Counted from the first letter of the stretch, positions 17,312 to 26,410 are shown. The stretch is 64,000 bases of DNA from Roseivirga sp. (GCA_018402485.1 JAGYIY010000001.1:838001-902000); one strand, 5' to 3'. Numbers and translations are program-made. Notes: generated by a model from the sequence alone, not told the origin.

Positions 17312-18639
17312 ATCAGACCCCTAGATTTAAGTTCAAAATATTGATTGATCGTATTGATATTGAGGGATTGGGGTGAAGTGATGATGGAGTAGATTCCATG
17401 TGCCTTTAATGTTTTAGCAATCAAACGTTTTTCGTAAAGCATCTGTTCAGTAACACCCTTTGTATAAACATGCTCTAAATTTTCAGCAGGCTGTTGACTA
17501 AAGGAGGCCAATTCAGTATTTTCGAAAATGATACAGACCAACAGGTGATGCTTGTTGATTTGACGAAGATAGGGCAACTGCCGTTTTAAGCCTGACATAG
17601 ATTCAAAATTAGTATAGAGCAACATTAAGGAACGTTGACTAACCTTTCTTTTTATACCGGCATACAAAGCGCCAAAATTAGATTCTTTAAAAGCTGTTTT
17701 TTGCTTGTATAAATGTTCTAAAATCAAATGCATTTGCATGTCTCGGTTAGAGGCTGGTAAGATGGCGTTGAATGTGTGCTGAAACGTAATGATGCCAGCT
17801 TTATCACCCTTTTTAAGGGCCAAATTACTTATTACCAAAGAGGAATTAATGGCATAGTCAAGTAGGCTGAGCCCATCAAAGGGCATTTGCATAAGCCTAC
17901 CTTTGTCTATGACAGCGTATACAGGTTGTGAGCGTTCGTCTTGAAACTGGTTGATCATTAAACCCCCTTTTCTGGCTGTAGCTTTCCAGTTTACTTTGCG
18001 GTAATCATCTCCGTTGACATAGTTTTTGATTTGCTCAAACTCCATGTTATGGCCAATGCGTCTGATTTTTTTCACGCCAAAAGCTTGAAGCTGATGGCTC
18101 ATGGCTAATAATTCATACTGATGCATTTGTACGAAGGAAGGATAAACCACAATGGTCTTAGGCTTTGCCAAAGAATGCCTTCGGCTAAGTAACCCAAGCG
18201 GAGATTGAGCAAACACTTTAATATGACCAAAATGATAGTTCCCCCTTTTTACAGGTCGAAGCTGGTATTTAAATTGTATTTCCTCCCCTCTTTTACACCA
18301 AGCCTTGTGCTCAAAATCTCGGATCTGAAACTGTTCGGGTAGCTCGTCAATGATTCGCAGAAGCATGCGCTGACTGTAAAAACTGCGGACGCGTAAGCTT
18401 ACTTCATTGAGGTCACTGTTAGAAAATTTTTCCGCACAAGTGCGTTCAGCTTCCATGGTTTTTCGTGGCAGGTATAGTAAGAGGAAATCTACAATCACCA
18501 AGCCCAAAAAAACGTAGAAAAGAACGTGAGTTGCAGAAAGTAACGCTGGCCAGAAAAAGGCAAAGATGTACAGGATCACCACCAATGTGGAAAAGAAGAA
18601 AAACCGCTGGTTGCAATATAGTTGTTTAAACAACTGCAT
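17308..18639 (-). CDS. DUF58 domain protein, MoxR partner
   Basis: 443 residues. Two N-terminal hydrophobic helices (about 13-60) anchor a large domain; the DUF58 signature is clear in NGDDYRKVNWKATARKGG (about 209-226), followed by a von Willebrand A-like stretch starting YAVIDKGRLM. In known pairs DUF58/VWA proteins act as adaptors or clients for MoxR AAA+ ATPases. The ATG overlaps the MoxR stop by one base. The MIDAS motif is not standard (DxSxS is DKGRL here), so metal-dependent ligand binding may be lost. Confidence 0.88.
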   Translation of the reverse strand: MQLFKQLYCNQRFFFFSTLVVILYIFAFFWPALLSATHVLFYVFLGLVIVDFLLLYLPRKTMEAERTCAEKFSNSDLNEVSLRVRSFYSQRMLLRIIDELPEQFQIRDFEHKAWCKRGEEIQFKYQLRPVKRGNYHFGHIKVFAQSPLGLLSRRHSLAKPKTIVVYPSFVQMHQYELLAMSHQLQAFGVKKIRRIGHNMEFEQIKNYVNGDDYRKVNWKATARKGGLMINQFQDERSQPVYAVIDKGRLMQMPFDGLSLLDYAINSSLVISNLALKKGDKAGIITFQHTFNAILPASNRDMQMHLILEHLYKQKTAFKESNFGALYAGIKRKVSQRSLMLLYTNFESMSGLKRQLPYLRQINKHHLLVCIIFENTELASFSQQPAENLEHVYTKGVTEQMLYEKRLIAKTLKAHGIYSIITSPQSLNINTINQYFELKSRGLI

Positions 18640-19631
18640 TAGCGTGGCACTTCAATTTTGGCAACGAGTTGCTGAATGACCTCCTCTGCAGAAGTCCCCT
18701 CCATTTCTTTTTCAGGTGTGAGTAGAATGCGATGCTGTAAGACCGGTGGAGCCAAGTATTTGATATCATCGGGTGTAACGAAGTCCCTGCCTTGAATGGC
18801 GGCAAAAGCCCGTGAGCTATGCAATAGTGCCAATGATGCACGAGGAGAAGCCCCTAAGTAGATAGCAGGATCTTTTCGTGTCTGATTCACCATTTCTGCA
18901 ATGTATTGCAATAGGTTTTCGTCTATGACAATATGATGAAGCTGATTCTTATATTCTTGGATGTCTTTAGCCGTCAATACGGCCTCAATACTTTCCAAAG
19001 CGGAAGAGGTTCTTTGTACCTCTCTGTATAGTATTTCCACTTCTTCGGAAACACTGGGGTAACCCAAGGTCAATTTAAAGAGAAAACGATCGAGCTGGGC
19101 TTCGGGTAGTCGGTAAGTTCCTTCTTGCTCGATGGGGTTTTGTGTGGCTAAAACCATGTAAGGTTCTTCCATGGAATAGGTATGGCCGTCAATCGACACT
19201 TGCCGCTCCTCCATTACCTCAAAGAGTGCCGCTTGTGTTTTTGCCGGAGCGCGATTGATTTCATCAATCAATACGATGTTGGAGAAAATGGGTCCCGACC
19301 TGAATTCGAATTCAGAACTTTTCATGTTGAAAACACTGGTGCCCAATACATCCGAGGGCATTAAGTCAGGGGTGAACTGTATGCGAGAAAATCCTACATC
19401 TACAGAGCGAGCTACTAATTTAGCCACCAATGTTTTAGCCACGCCCGGAACGCCCTCTAACAATACATGCCCATTGGCAAGCATAGCAGTCATGATAAGG
19501 TCAACCATTTGCGTTTGCCCCACAATCACTTTCCCAATCATTGCACGCATGCGATCTACACCATCTTTTAAAGGGGCTAGGTCAATTCTGTTTTCGAATG
19601 ACCCTTCTTCATCCATTTGATTCTTTTCCAT
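18639..19631 (-). CDS. MoxR family AAA+ ATPase
   Basis: 330 residues; Walker A GVPGVAKT (60-67), Walker B VLIDEINRAP (120-129), sensor region ATQNPIEQEGTYRLPEAQLDRF and C-terminal lid with GASPRASLALL. MoxR proteins are ATP-driven chaperone-like machines that mature or remodel partner proteins, commonly with VWA/DUF58 partners. Start could be M1 (19631) or M6 (19616); both overlap the DUF4350 gene. It is the only energy-using component in this chain, which otherwise encodes membrane proteins. Confidence 0.93.
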   Translation of the reverse strand: MEKNQMDEEGSFENRIDLAPLKDGVDRMRAMIGKVIVGQTQMVDLIMTAMLANGHVLLEGVPGVAKTLVAKLVARSVDVGFSRIQFTPDLMPSDVLGTSVFNMKSSEFEFRSGPIFSNIVLIDEINRAPAKTQAALFEVMEERQVSIDGHTYSMEEPYMVLATQNPIEQEGTYRLPEAQLDRFLFKLTLGYPSVSEEVEILYREVQRTSSALESIEAVLTAKDIQEYKNQLHHIVIDENLLQYIAEMVNQTRKDPAIYLGASPRASLALLHSSRAFAAIQGRDFVTPDDIKYLAPPVLQHRILLTPEKEMEGTSAEEVIQQLVAKIEVPR

Positions 19632-20799
19632 AAAATGTATTCAATTGTTTTTCTAACTCCAGCAGTTCTTCCTTGCTGATTTGTTCTTGTTGATCTACTT
19701 TTTCAAAGAGTAAAAATAGGGCTTGTATGTTTTCTTTGGGCCTACCCGATTTATGAGTAAGCTCATTGATTTGCCCTTGTTTCCATTGGCCTATCTGAAC
19801 TAAAAAATGACAATGAACATATTCTTTCCAAAACAACAAACGCTTGTATGCGAGTTTTTGATGGTTAAACTGTCGATAATAAAGTTGCCCTAAGGTTTGA
19901 GCAAACTCAAGTGAGGTATTGCGCAATGGGGCGATTACAGGTATGGGTCTTTGCTCTCTTTTCGATTGAAACAAAAGAAACAATAACCCAGTAAACATGG
20001 CTAAATAGGTGGCAGAGCGTAAGGCGTCCTCACGCAATAAAACCCGGAGGGGAGTACTTTGTTCCATACTGCCCATTTCATAAAATTCGTTGTGCAGTAT
20101 GGTTTCTCCCTCAGGGAAATAGTTCATCAATTTTTCTGCAATGGAGGCATTATTGGCGTGAAGAATAAAATAATTAGTCAGCAATAAAGGAGTTGTAGAG
20201 ACCAATAATTTCCCTTCTCCAAAAGCATAACGCAGTAAAACGGCTTCCTTGTTTTGATTAGTGGCTAGTACTTCTGCCGATTTTTGGTATTCTGAAAAAT
20301 GCCCAGTCATCGCAAGTTCGGAAATAGGTAGAGCTTCCTCCTCATTTTCGAAAAGGATAGATTCCTTGGGTGTGTTTACGAGTACCTTTTCGATTTCACT
20401 TGGCAAATTGAAACGGAGCCTTTCAGAAACACCTAAACTTAAAGAATCTGCAAGAGCTCCTTGATAGTTAAAAGCATGGATCATTACCGTTTTACCGCTG
20501 GATACGTAGTTCAATAAAGCATGGGTATCTTGTTTTGTAGTTGTAAATGTATTGGCCATGATCAGCAGGTGGGCTTCAATACGGTCATGGGTGATAAGTT
20601 CATAATTGGTTTTGAAAGCCGATTGTAAATTCACCGGCTCTTCTTGCATGAGTTGATGTAAGACATAACTACCAAAAGGTTGGGTATGTGCATGGTGGTA
20701 GGAACTTTCCCAATCAATGGGCACAGGGCGATTGATTTCGTAGATCACAAAAATTAGCAGGACCACAAACAAACCAAGAAAGTACTTCTTGTCTGTCAT
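19609..20799 (-). CDS. DUF4350 domain membrane protein
   Basis: 396 residues. N-terminal helix (about 5-20), then an extracytoplasmic domain of about 240 residues starting with WESSYHHAHTQPFGSYVLHQLM, which looks like a Rossmann-like/GATase-like fold (the DUF4350 part), a second helix near 265-280 (ATYLAMFTGLLFLLFQ), and a basic cytoplasmic helical tail with LYYRQFNHQKLAYKRLLFW. The sequence VMIHAFNYQG has no catalytic Cys. In sequenced clusters DUF4350 goes with DUF4129 and MoxR; the function is unknown. Overlaps DUF4129 by 4 bp and MoxR by 23 bp. Confidence 0.8.
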   Translation of the reverse strand: MTDKKYFLGLFVVLLIFVIYEINRPVPIDWESSYHHAHTQPFGSYVLHQLMQEEPVNLQSAFKTNYELITHDRIEAHLLIMANTFTTTKQDTHALLNYVSSGKTVMIHAFNYQGALADSLSLGVSERLRFNLPSEIEKVLVNTPKESILFENEEEALPISELAMTGHFSEYQKSAEVLATNQNKEAVLLRYAFGEGKLLVSTTPLLLTNYFILHANNASIAEKLMNYFPEGETILHNEFYEMGSMEQSTPLRVLLREDALRSATYLAMFTGLLFLLFQSKREQRPIPVIAPLRNTSLEFAQTLGQLYYRQFNHQKLAYKRLLFWKEYVHCHFLVQIGQWKQGQINELTHKSGRPKENIQALFLLFEKVDQQEQISKEELLELEKQLNTFYGKESNG

Positions 20800-21473
20800 G
20801 CTTTTCCTTTTTGATAAATCTCTTGAAAATAGTTTTCTGCTTTTTGGCTAATCCTTTCTGTAGCTTCGAAATGACCATACCACGTGTAATCGAAGAGAAA
20901 GCTGAGCGATTTAAAAGGTGTTGCTATGGCTTTACCTTCAATTTCATAAAGGTATTCTCGGTTGGTTTTACCTTTTCGTAAACCCACCATTTCTGACTCC
21001 CACATCAATTTAAGTGCTTTTAGATAGATCAATCGAATCACAAGTCGCCAATCTTTTGCCTGTCTGGCCTTTTCTAACTCTTCTTCTAGGTCAACCGTTT
21101 CAAGGTTCTCTTCAGTTATGGGCTCTTTTCGAGAAGATTTTTCAGGTTTGAAAACAGCCGTAAATTCAACGCCTAAAAGTTTGATCAGAAAGTAAATCAC
21201 CGCTGCAGCAAGGAGTAATCTAAATACAATAGCACTCATGGTGCCTCCAATAATGGAATCTATCCAACTGAAAAAGCGTTTCCAAAGCCTTTCTAGTGAA
21301 CCCTCAGCCGCTTGGGGCTGTAGGTCATATTGAAGCGTAGGTTCAGAACGCAAACGCTCCAATTGATTAGGGTCGAATCCTTGTTGAGCTGCTAAATCAT
21401 AGCCCTCAAAAAAGATAGACATGAAAATAAATGCAAATAAGAGATGTTTAAAAGTTTTCGTCGTCATCCTCAT
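20796..21473 (-). CDS. DUF4129 domain membrane protein
   Basis: 225 residues. N-terminal signal-like helix (about 8-28), a periplasmic stretch, one membrane helix (about 82-100), then a cytoplasmic helical domain with the DUF4129 pattern (QAKDWRLVIRLIYLKALKLMWE, then LFDYTWYGHFEATE). In transglutaminase-type proteins this domain sits at the C-terminus; here it stands alone. Two ATG codons (21473 and 21467) are possible. The start lies inside the preceding gene. Confidence 0.8.
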   Translation of the reverse strand: MRMTTKTFKHLLFAFIFMSIFFEGYDLAAQQGFDPNQLERLRSEPTLQYDLQPQAAEGSLERLWKRFFSWIDSIIGGTMSAIVFRLLLAAAVIYFLIKLLGVEFTAVFKPEKSSRKEPITEENLETVDLEEELEKARQAKDWRLVIRLIYLKALKLMWESEMVGLRKGKTNREYLYEIEGKAIATPFKSLSFLFDYTWYGHFEATERISQKAENYFQEIYQKGKA

Positions 21474-22353
21474 CTACTTTCTTGTCCAACTCGTCTATTT
21501 CTGCCATCAAACCCCGAGATTCCCTTCGCTCTACTAAATTGAAAAATTGAAAGGCAAGCGCAATATAAATTAGTGAGTAAAGCAGGATTTGACCAAAAGT
21601 TTCAAAAACAGAAAAAACAACATTCAAAGTTTGTTCGCCTTTAGCTGCCTCTAGTGCTTCTTGCATGTCTCTATTCTCGGTGAGGGAAGTAAAGGCTTTG
21701 AGACCAAACGTAAGCGTTCTCGGTAAGCCAAAAACAATAGAAATGATATAACCAATAATGGCCGATACGATAATCAAACCAAAAGTACTCCACCATTTTC
21801 CACCAATAAGTGTAAAGGAACGGCCTATGGCATCTAAGGGGTTTTTGCCCTCAAATAAAATCACAGCCGTACCTAGCGAAAGCACTACCCATAGGTAAAT
21901 GGCAGGAATAATGAATAGGAACATCCCTAAAACAACAAGAATCGCAACGATGATATTGAAGAGCAGCAGGTAAAAGACCTTTGTACCGATGTTTTTAAGA
22001 ATGATGCTTGCAGTTATTTCATGGGGTGGATGAAATTGATAGGCATGCATGTAACCGTAAGTAACGAAAGGAATAAGCGTCGCTGTAACTATAACACTCA
22101 AAAAAATTAGGCCATACATATTCAGAACGTTGATAAAGAAATCGACCGTTACTTCGTCAGCATTTATAAAAGAAGCAAAATCCAACGACAACTGATTTAC
22201 AAAGATGTTAATGACAAGCAGTACCATTCCTGATATGAGCAACTGGGCTTTGATATAGGGCCAGGCATTTTCACGGATAAAAGAGAATGTGGCATTGATT
22301 TTTTCACCAAACTGCCTTTTCTCGTAAAATTTAATCAATGGAGAATGAGCCAT
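21448..22353 (-). CDS. six-TM membrane protein with acidic tail
   Basis: 301 residues with about six hydrophobic helices, separated in the middle by the amphipathic segment FEGKNPLDAIGRSFTLIGGKWWSTFG, the type seen in DUF4013 or GdpP-membrane-domain-like proteins. The C-terminus is strongly acidic (DELDKKVDEDDDENF). Overlaps SpoIIM-like by 23 bp and DUF4129 by 26 bp. No catalytic residues seen; likely a membrane scaffold or channel-like partner. Confidence 0.75.
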   Translation of the reverse strand: MAHSPLIKFYEKRQFGEKINATFSFIRENAWPYIKAQLLISGMVLLVINIFVNQLSLDFASFINADEVTVDFFINVLNMYGLIFLSVIVTATLIPFVTYGYMHAYQFHPPHEITASIILKNIGTKVFYLLLFNIIVAILVVLGMFLFIIPAIYLWVVLSLGTAVILFEGKNPLDAIGRSFTLIGGKWWSTFGLIIVSAIIGYIISIVFGLPRTLTFGLKAFTSLTENRDMQEALEAAKGEQTLNVVFSVFETFGQILLYSLIYIALAFQFFNLVERRESRGLMAEIDELDKKVDEDDDENF

Positions 22354-23299
22354 TTTTGTAGAGTTTTCTTGGGTAAATGATAATGTAATATACTGTGCAA
22401 AATAAAGACAACACTATGATTGAGGTTTTAACTAGCTCTGGCATGCCAAATAATCGGGTGACGTAGGATTCTAAAAAACCTGCCACGATAAAAAGGGGCA
22501 CGAGACCTAAAACAACCTTTGCTCCTTTTAGAGCTCCTTTTTTTAGTGAAACCCCGCGCGGCAAAGTACCCGGAAATAGTAAAGCGTTCCCCATAATCAA
22601 TCCTGCACCTCCTGCCATTATAATGGCCGTAATTTCAATGGTACCATGAATCCAAATGGTGAGCATAGAGGTAAGCAACAAGTTTTTGGTAAAAAAGAAA
22701 TACTGAAACGAGCCGAGCATAATACCATTTTGAAGCAATAAGAAGAGGCTTCCTAAGGAGGCACAAATACCGGCAGCAAAAGCAATAAAAGATACTCTGA
22801 TATTATTCACAGTTATGACAACAAACATATCCGAACGGGCAATGGATCCATATACTCCCATGGGTTCTCCTTTTTCAATATTCTCCAAAGTCATGTTCAC
22901 ATAATTGTCACCAAGAATAAGGCGGACAAAGCGATCATCTTGTGAGGCTGAAAAAGCACCAATGGTTACTGCCATGGCAAAAAACAGGAAAGAGATCAAA
23001 AATTCCTTTCGGTGTTCGTAGAATAGCTCTGGGAGTTCAATGCGCCAAAAATGGACGAATCTATTCTTTCGTTCCTTTTTGTTGCGGTAAATGTATTGAT
23101 GTACTTTCGTAGAAAGGTTATTGAGGTAATGTGTGGTATCCGATTGTGGAAAATGTGTCTTGGCGAAGGCTAAATCATCTGTTAAAGCAATGAATAAGTC
23201 TGCCAGTTGGTCAGGATCCTTGTGGGCTTTTGAAACAATCAGCTCTTCAAACTTTTGCCATTTGCTTATGTTTGTACTTATGAATGCAGATTCTCTCAT
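22331..23299 (-). CDS. SpoIIM-like (stage II sporulation protein M family) membrane protein
   Basis: 322 residues. A soluble helical N-terminus of about 100 residues with many charged residues (HQYIYRNKKERKNRFVHFW), then five or so helices. The SpoIIM family marks are present: NNIRVSFIAFAAGICASLGSLFLLLQNGIMLGSF and WIHGTIEITAIIMAGGAGL. In endospore formers SpoIIM holds a wall hydrolase complex; this organism shows no sporulation genes here, so the role must differ. First gene of the seven-gene minus chain; 43 bp separate it from the divergent RDD gene. Confidence 0.85.
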   Translation of the reverse strand: MRESAFISTNISKWQKFEELIVSKAHKDPDQLADLFIALTDDLAFAKTHFPQSDTTHYLNNLSTKVHQYIYRNKKERKNRFVHFWRIELPELFYEHRKEFLISFLFFAMAVTIGAFSASQDDRFVRLILGDNYVNMTLENIEKGEPMGVYGSIARSDMFVVITVNNIRVSFIAFAAGICASLGSLFLLLQNGIMLGSFQYFFFTKNLLLTSMLTIWIHGTIEITAIIMAGGAGLIMGNALLFPGTLPRGVSLKKGALKGAKVVLGLVPLFIVAGFLESYVTRLFGMPELVKTSIIVLSLFCTVYYIIIYPRKLYKNGSFSID

Positions 23300-23342
23300 T
23301 ACTTTTAAAAATCAACTCAAAAATTAAATAAAATTACCTTCC

Positions 23343-24053
23343 ATGCAAGGTGTAAGCATCCAAACCTCACAAAATATTGCCCTGGATTTTGAATTAGCCG
23401 GAATAGGAGAAAGACTACTGGCTTTTTTGATTGATTTATTTATCATTCTGGGTTTTATTTTAGGTCTGTTTTTGTTTTTAGAACTCTTGAATACTGGTTC
23501 CGACATACTCAGAAACTCCTTGTTTTTTTTAATTGGGTACGGTTATCGTTTGGTTTCAGAAATATACTTTAACGGTCAAACGGCTGGTAAGATGGCCTTG
23601 CGAATAAAAGTAGTTAAGTTAGATGGAGGTTCACCTTCATTTGCAGCGTATTTTCTGAGGTGGTTGATGGAAGTTTTTGATTTTTTGATTATAGGTCTGG
23701 GGGTAGTATTCATTATTTTAACCAAAAAAGGGCAGCGCATTGGAGACTTATTGGCAGGAACAACAGTGGTAAAAATCAGAAAAGTGTCTGCCATCAATGT
23801 GCAAAACAAAATATTTATGGACAAGGTAGACGAAACATATGAACCTACTTTTTTTGAAGCTTCGCACCTGAGTGATGTAGAGGTTCGTTTAATCAAATCA
23901 GCTTTAAAAACGTACAAGGAGAATGCAGTGAAAACACCTGCTTTGACCATTGAGCAAAAGCTAAAGCAAAAATATCAAATCAAAAGTGATCTTGCCACAG
24001 TTAAATTTTTGTATACCTTATTGAGAGATCATATTTATTATGTTACCAAGTAA
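23343..24053 (+). CDS. RDD family membrane protein
   Basis: 236 residues. N-terminal beta-like QGVSIQTSQNIALDFELAG, then the RDD domain with about three helices (GIGERLLAFLIDLFIILGF; RLVSEIYFNGQTAGKMALRIKVV; FLRWLMEVFDF), and a soluble basic C-terminus of about 90 residues. The first Arg-Asp pair of the name is kept (R in GERLLAFLID). RDD proteins are proposed transport or accessory membrane proteins. Divergent from the SpoIIM-like gene by only 43 bp; the RDD/SpoIIM pairing recurs with MoxR/DUF58 genes in many bacteria, so it is counted as part of the same system. Confidence 0.85.
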   Translation: MQGVSIQTSQNIALDFELAGIGERLLAFLIDLFIILGFILGLFLFLELLNTGSDILRNSLFFLIGYGYRLVSEIYFNGQTAGKMALRIKVVKLDGGSPSFAAYFLRWLMEVFDFLIIGLGVVFIILTKKGQRIGDLLAGTTVVKIRKVSAINVQNKIFMDKVDETYEPTFFEASHLSDVEVRLIKSALKTYKENAVKTPALTIEQKLKQKYQIKSDLATVKFLYTLLRDHIYYVTK

Positions 24054-24119
24054 GTTGAAGAAGCATCGTTTTTTACTTCAGATCATTAAGTACCACAAGC
24101 GTACAATTGATTACATGAT

Positions 24120-24371
24120 ATGAGTGTCGTTAAGGTTTATTCAAAGCAGCAACTGGCTTTGCGCAACGGCCAAGATATGCCTGAAACATGGGTAGCTTTT
24201 CGGGGTTGCATTTATGACGTTAGTACATCTCCCATGTGGAAAAATGGGCAACATTATGAGCATTGGGCAGGTCAAGATTTGACCTCAGAATTAGAAAATG
24301 CCCCGCACACTGAGGAGGTATTCAAGCGCTTTCCACAAGTTGGTAAGCTGGAAGCCACTGGCATGCACTAA
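24120..24371 (+). CDS. small cytochrome b5-like heme/steroid-binding protein
   Basis: 83 residues, a single cytochrome b5-like domain of the short bacterial type: WVAFRGCIYDVS, then GQHYEHWAGQDLTSEL and APH. His45 or His48 and His63 are the possible heme ligands. No signal peptide or membrane helix, so cytoplasmic. It lies 66 bp after the RDD gene and before the rpsP promoter; whether it works with the MoxR chain is open. Confidence 0.8.
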   Translation: MSVVKVYSKQQLALRNGQDMPETWVAFRGCIYDVSTSPMWKNGQHYEHWAGQDLTSELENAPHTEEVFKRFPQVGKLEATGMH

Positions 24372-24409
24372 TTCTTTGAAACTCGCATGACATATTTAAA
24401 AAAAACACT

Positions 24410-24417
24410 TACCTTTG
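24410..24417 (+). promoter_or_regulatory. -7 promoter box of the rpsP operon
   Basis: A perfect TACCTTTG (followed by C) 67 nt before the rpsP ATG. No TTG at the usual -33 place. Transcript start near 24421 puts the twin hairpins at the very 5' end of the mRNA. Confidence 0.65.
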
Positions 24418-24427
24418 CAATCCTTTT

Positions 24428-24465
24428 TCAGGACGTGTTCCTGAGAAAGAGAGGACGTGATCCTC
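24428..24465 (+). promoter_or_regulatory. twin hairpins in the rpsP leader
   Basis: Two near-identical hairpins in tandem, 22 bp apart: TCAGGA-CGTGT-TCCTGA (24428-24444, 6-bp stem) and GAGGA-CGTGA-TCCTC (24451-24465, 5-bp stem). Stems differ by compensating bases while GGACGTG is kept in both, as expected for an RNA recognition element. Candidate autoregulatory site for a ribosomal protein of this operon (S16 or L19). Confidence 0.6.
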
Positions 24466-24484
24466 ATAAACCATAAAAAATAAA

Positions 24485-25195
24485 ATGGCAGTAAAAATCA
24501 GATTGGCCCGAAGAGGTCGCAAAAAGAAAGCAATGTACGATGTTGTCGTTGCAGATGCTAGAGCTCCACGTGATGGACGCTTTATCGAAAAAATTGGTGT
24601 ATACGATCCTAATACCGATCCTGCATTTATCAAAATTGATAATGATAAAGCTTTCGATTGGTTAATGAAAGGAGCATTGCCTACCGATACGGTGAAGGCC
24701 ATGCTGTCTTATCGTGGTTTGATGTACAAAAAACATTTGCAAATTGGTGTTGTCAAAGGTGCCATTACCCAAGAAGAAGCTGATAAAAAGCTAGAAGCTT
24801 GGTTGCAAGAGAAAAATGCTAAAATTGAAGGTAAGGCAGATCAATTGGCCAAAGCTAAAGCAGATGCTAAGAAGCAAAAACTTGAGGCAGAAGCCAAAGT
24901 AAGTGCTGCTAGAGCCGAGGCACTCGCTGCCAAAAAGGCAGAAGCAGAAGCTGCTGCTGCACCAGCACCTGCACCTGAAGAAGAAAAGGCTGAAGAAACA
25001 GCTCCTGAGCCAAAAGCGGAGGAAGTAGCTATTGAAGAAAAGGCTGAAGAAGCTCCTGTAATGGAAGATGAAAAGGAGTCTGCTCCTGAAGAGATAAAGG
25101 CCGAGGAGGAAAAGGAAGAACCCAAAGCCGAGGCTCCTAAGGACGAGGAGACAAAGGCTGATGAGGCCGAAGGAGAGAAGAAAGAGGAGAAATAA
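24485..25195 (+). CDS. rpsP: ribosomal protein S16 with long acidic, Ala/Lys-rich tail
   Basis: Small-subunit protein needed for 30S assembly. Residues 1-85 are the standard S16 fold ([21 protein letters not shown], then [14 protein letters not shown]). Residues 90-236 are an added tail: first a helical [15 protein letters not shown] part, then low-complexity Lys/Ala/Glu and finally Glu/Pro/Ala repeats such as [13 protein letters not shown]. Normal S16 is 75-90 residues, so more than half of this protein is extension. First gene of rpsP-rimM-trmD. Confidence 0.95.
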   Translation: MAVKIRLARRGRKKKAMYDVVVADARAPRDGRFIEKIGVYDPNTDPAFIKIDNDKAFDWLMKGALPTDTVKAMLSYRGLMYKKHLQIGVVKGAITQEEADKKLEAWLQEKNAKIEGKADQLAKAKADAKKQKLEAEAKVSAARAEALAAKKAEAEAAAAPAPAPEEEKAEETAPEPKAEEVAIEEKAEEAPVMEDEKESAPEEIKAEEEKEEPKAEAPKDEETKADEAEGEKKEEK

Positions 25196-25203
25196 TTAAT
25201 CTG

Positions 25204-25743
25204 ATGCATCTTGATGACTGTTATCAACTGGGTTACATCATCAAGCCTCACGGATTGAAGGGGGAATTGAAGCTCTTTATAGATGCAGATATTCCCGAAA
25301 ACTATCAGAATTTGGAATCATTTTTTGTTCTTAAAGAACATCAAATGGTTCCTTTTTTTATTGAATACCTTTCCATAAAAGGCAATACGGGTATTTGTGC
25401 GCTCGAAGAAATTTTGAGCATAGAAGATGCGAGCATTCTAAAAGGTTTACCGATCTATCTGCCATTAACCATGTTACCGGAACTGCCAGAGAGCGAGTTT
25501 TACTTGCATGACCTGCAACATTGCCAATTGTATGATCAGAACAATCAGTGGGTTGGTGAAGTCAAAGATTTGGTGGAAGCCGGACCGCAAATTCTCTTAA
25601 CGGTTTACGATTCGGACAACCGAGAGCTTTTGATTCCTTACAACAAAGAACTATTGAAAAGTTTTGACAAAGAGGAAAAGAAACTGTGCTTAGAAATTCC
25701 AGAAGGTCTAATCGATATTTATATAGAAGATCATGAGGATTGA
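25204..25743 (+). CDS. rimM: 16S rRNA processing/30S maturation factor RimM
   Basis: 179 residues. RimM N-terminal barrel begins [21 protein letters not shown] and the PRC-barrel C-terminal half holds the FYLHDL and [10 protein letters not shown] strands. It helps assemble the 30S head, acting near S19 and S13. Starts 8 bp after rpsP and overlaps trmD by 11 bp, the classic S16-RimM-TrmD order. Confidence 0.95.
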   Translation: MHLDDCYQLGYIIKPHGLKGELKLFIDADIPENYQNLESFFVLKEHQMVPFFIEYLSIKGNTGICALEEILSIEDASILKGLPIYLPLTMLPELPESEFYLHDLQHCQLYDQNNQWVGEVKDLVEAGPQILLTVYDSDNRELLIPYNKELLKSFDKEEKKLCLEIPEGLIDIYIEDHED

Positions 25744-26410
25744 TATCATCACATGTTTACCTAAATTATTGGAAAGCCCTTTTTCCCATTCTATTTTAGA
25801 AAGGGCACAAAAGAAAGGGTTGGTTGAAGTAGTTGTACACGACTTAAGAGCATACGCAACAACTAAATCTCGTCAAATAGATGATTATGCCTTTGGAGGT
25901 GGGGCTGGAATGGTTATGATGATCGAGCCCATTGACAAATGCATTTCGGCATTGCAATCGGAGCGCAAATATGACGATGTGATCTACCTTACACCTGATG
26001 GAGCAACACTCAACCAGCAAATGGCCAATCGCATGTCGCTACAAAAAAACTTGATCATGCTTTGTGGACATTACAAGGGTGTTGACGAACGGGTGAGGGA
26101 AAAATTCATTACCAAAGAAGTGAGCATTGGCGACTATGTGCTTTCCGGAGGAGAGCTGGCAGCCGCTGTATTATCAGACGCTATCATTAGGCTCTTGCCG
26201 GGTGTTTTATCAGACGAGACCTCTGCATTGACCGATTCTTTTCAAGATCATATGCTCGCTCCACCTGTGTACACACGACCAGCAGAGTACAAAGGCTTAA
26301 AGGTGCCTGAAATATTGACATCGGGACACGCTGGTAAAATAGAAGAATGGCGATACGAAAAAGCCATGGAAAGAACTGCTGAACGAAGACCAGATTTGTT
26401 GAAGAATTAA
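25733..26410 (+). CDS. trmD: tRNA (guanine-37-N1)-methyltransferase
   Basis: SPOUT-class methyltransferase that places m1G37 in tRNAs reading CNN codons and so prevents frameshifting. 225 residues; [35 protein letters not shown] and the knot motif [16 protein letters not shown] are all present, as is [16 protein letters not shown]. Overlaps rimM by 11 bp. rplS follows after 84 bp and has its own -7 box. Confidence 0.97.
   Translation: MRIDIITCLPKLLESPFSHSILERAQKKGLVEVVVHDLRAYATTKSRQIDDYAFGGGAGMVMMIEPIDKCISALQSERKYDDVIYLTPDGATLNQQMANRMSLQKNLIMLCGHYKGVDERVREKFITKEVSIGDYVLSGGELAAAVLSDAIIRLLPGVLSDETSALTDSFQDHMLAPPVYTRPAEYKGLKVPEILTSGHAGKIEEWRYEKAMERTAERRPDLLKN

Noticed and set aside
22331-23299. 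SpoIIM-like gene as a sign of sporulation
   Set aside because: Family is widespread in non-sporulating bacteria and no other sporulation gene is present.
24841-25251. 136-residue Ser/Ala-rich antisense ORF over rpsP
   Set aside because: It is the mirror of the Ala/Glu/Lys repeat tail of S16; low complexity, no start context, and rpsP is certain.
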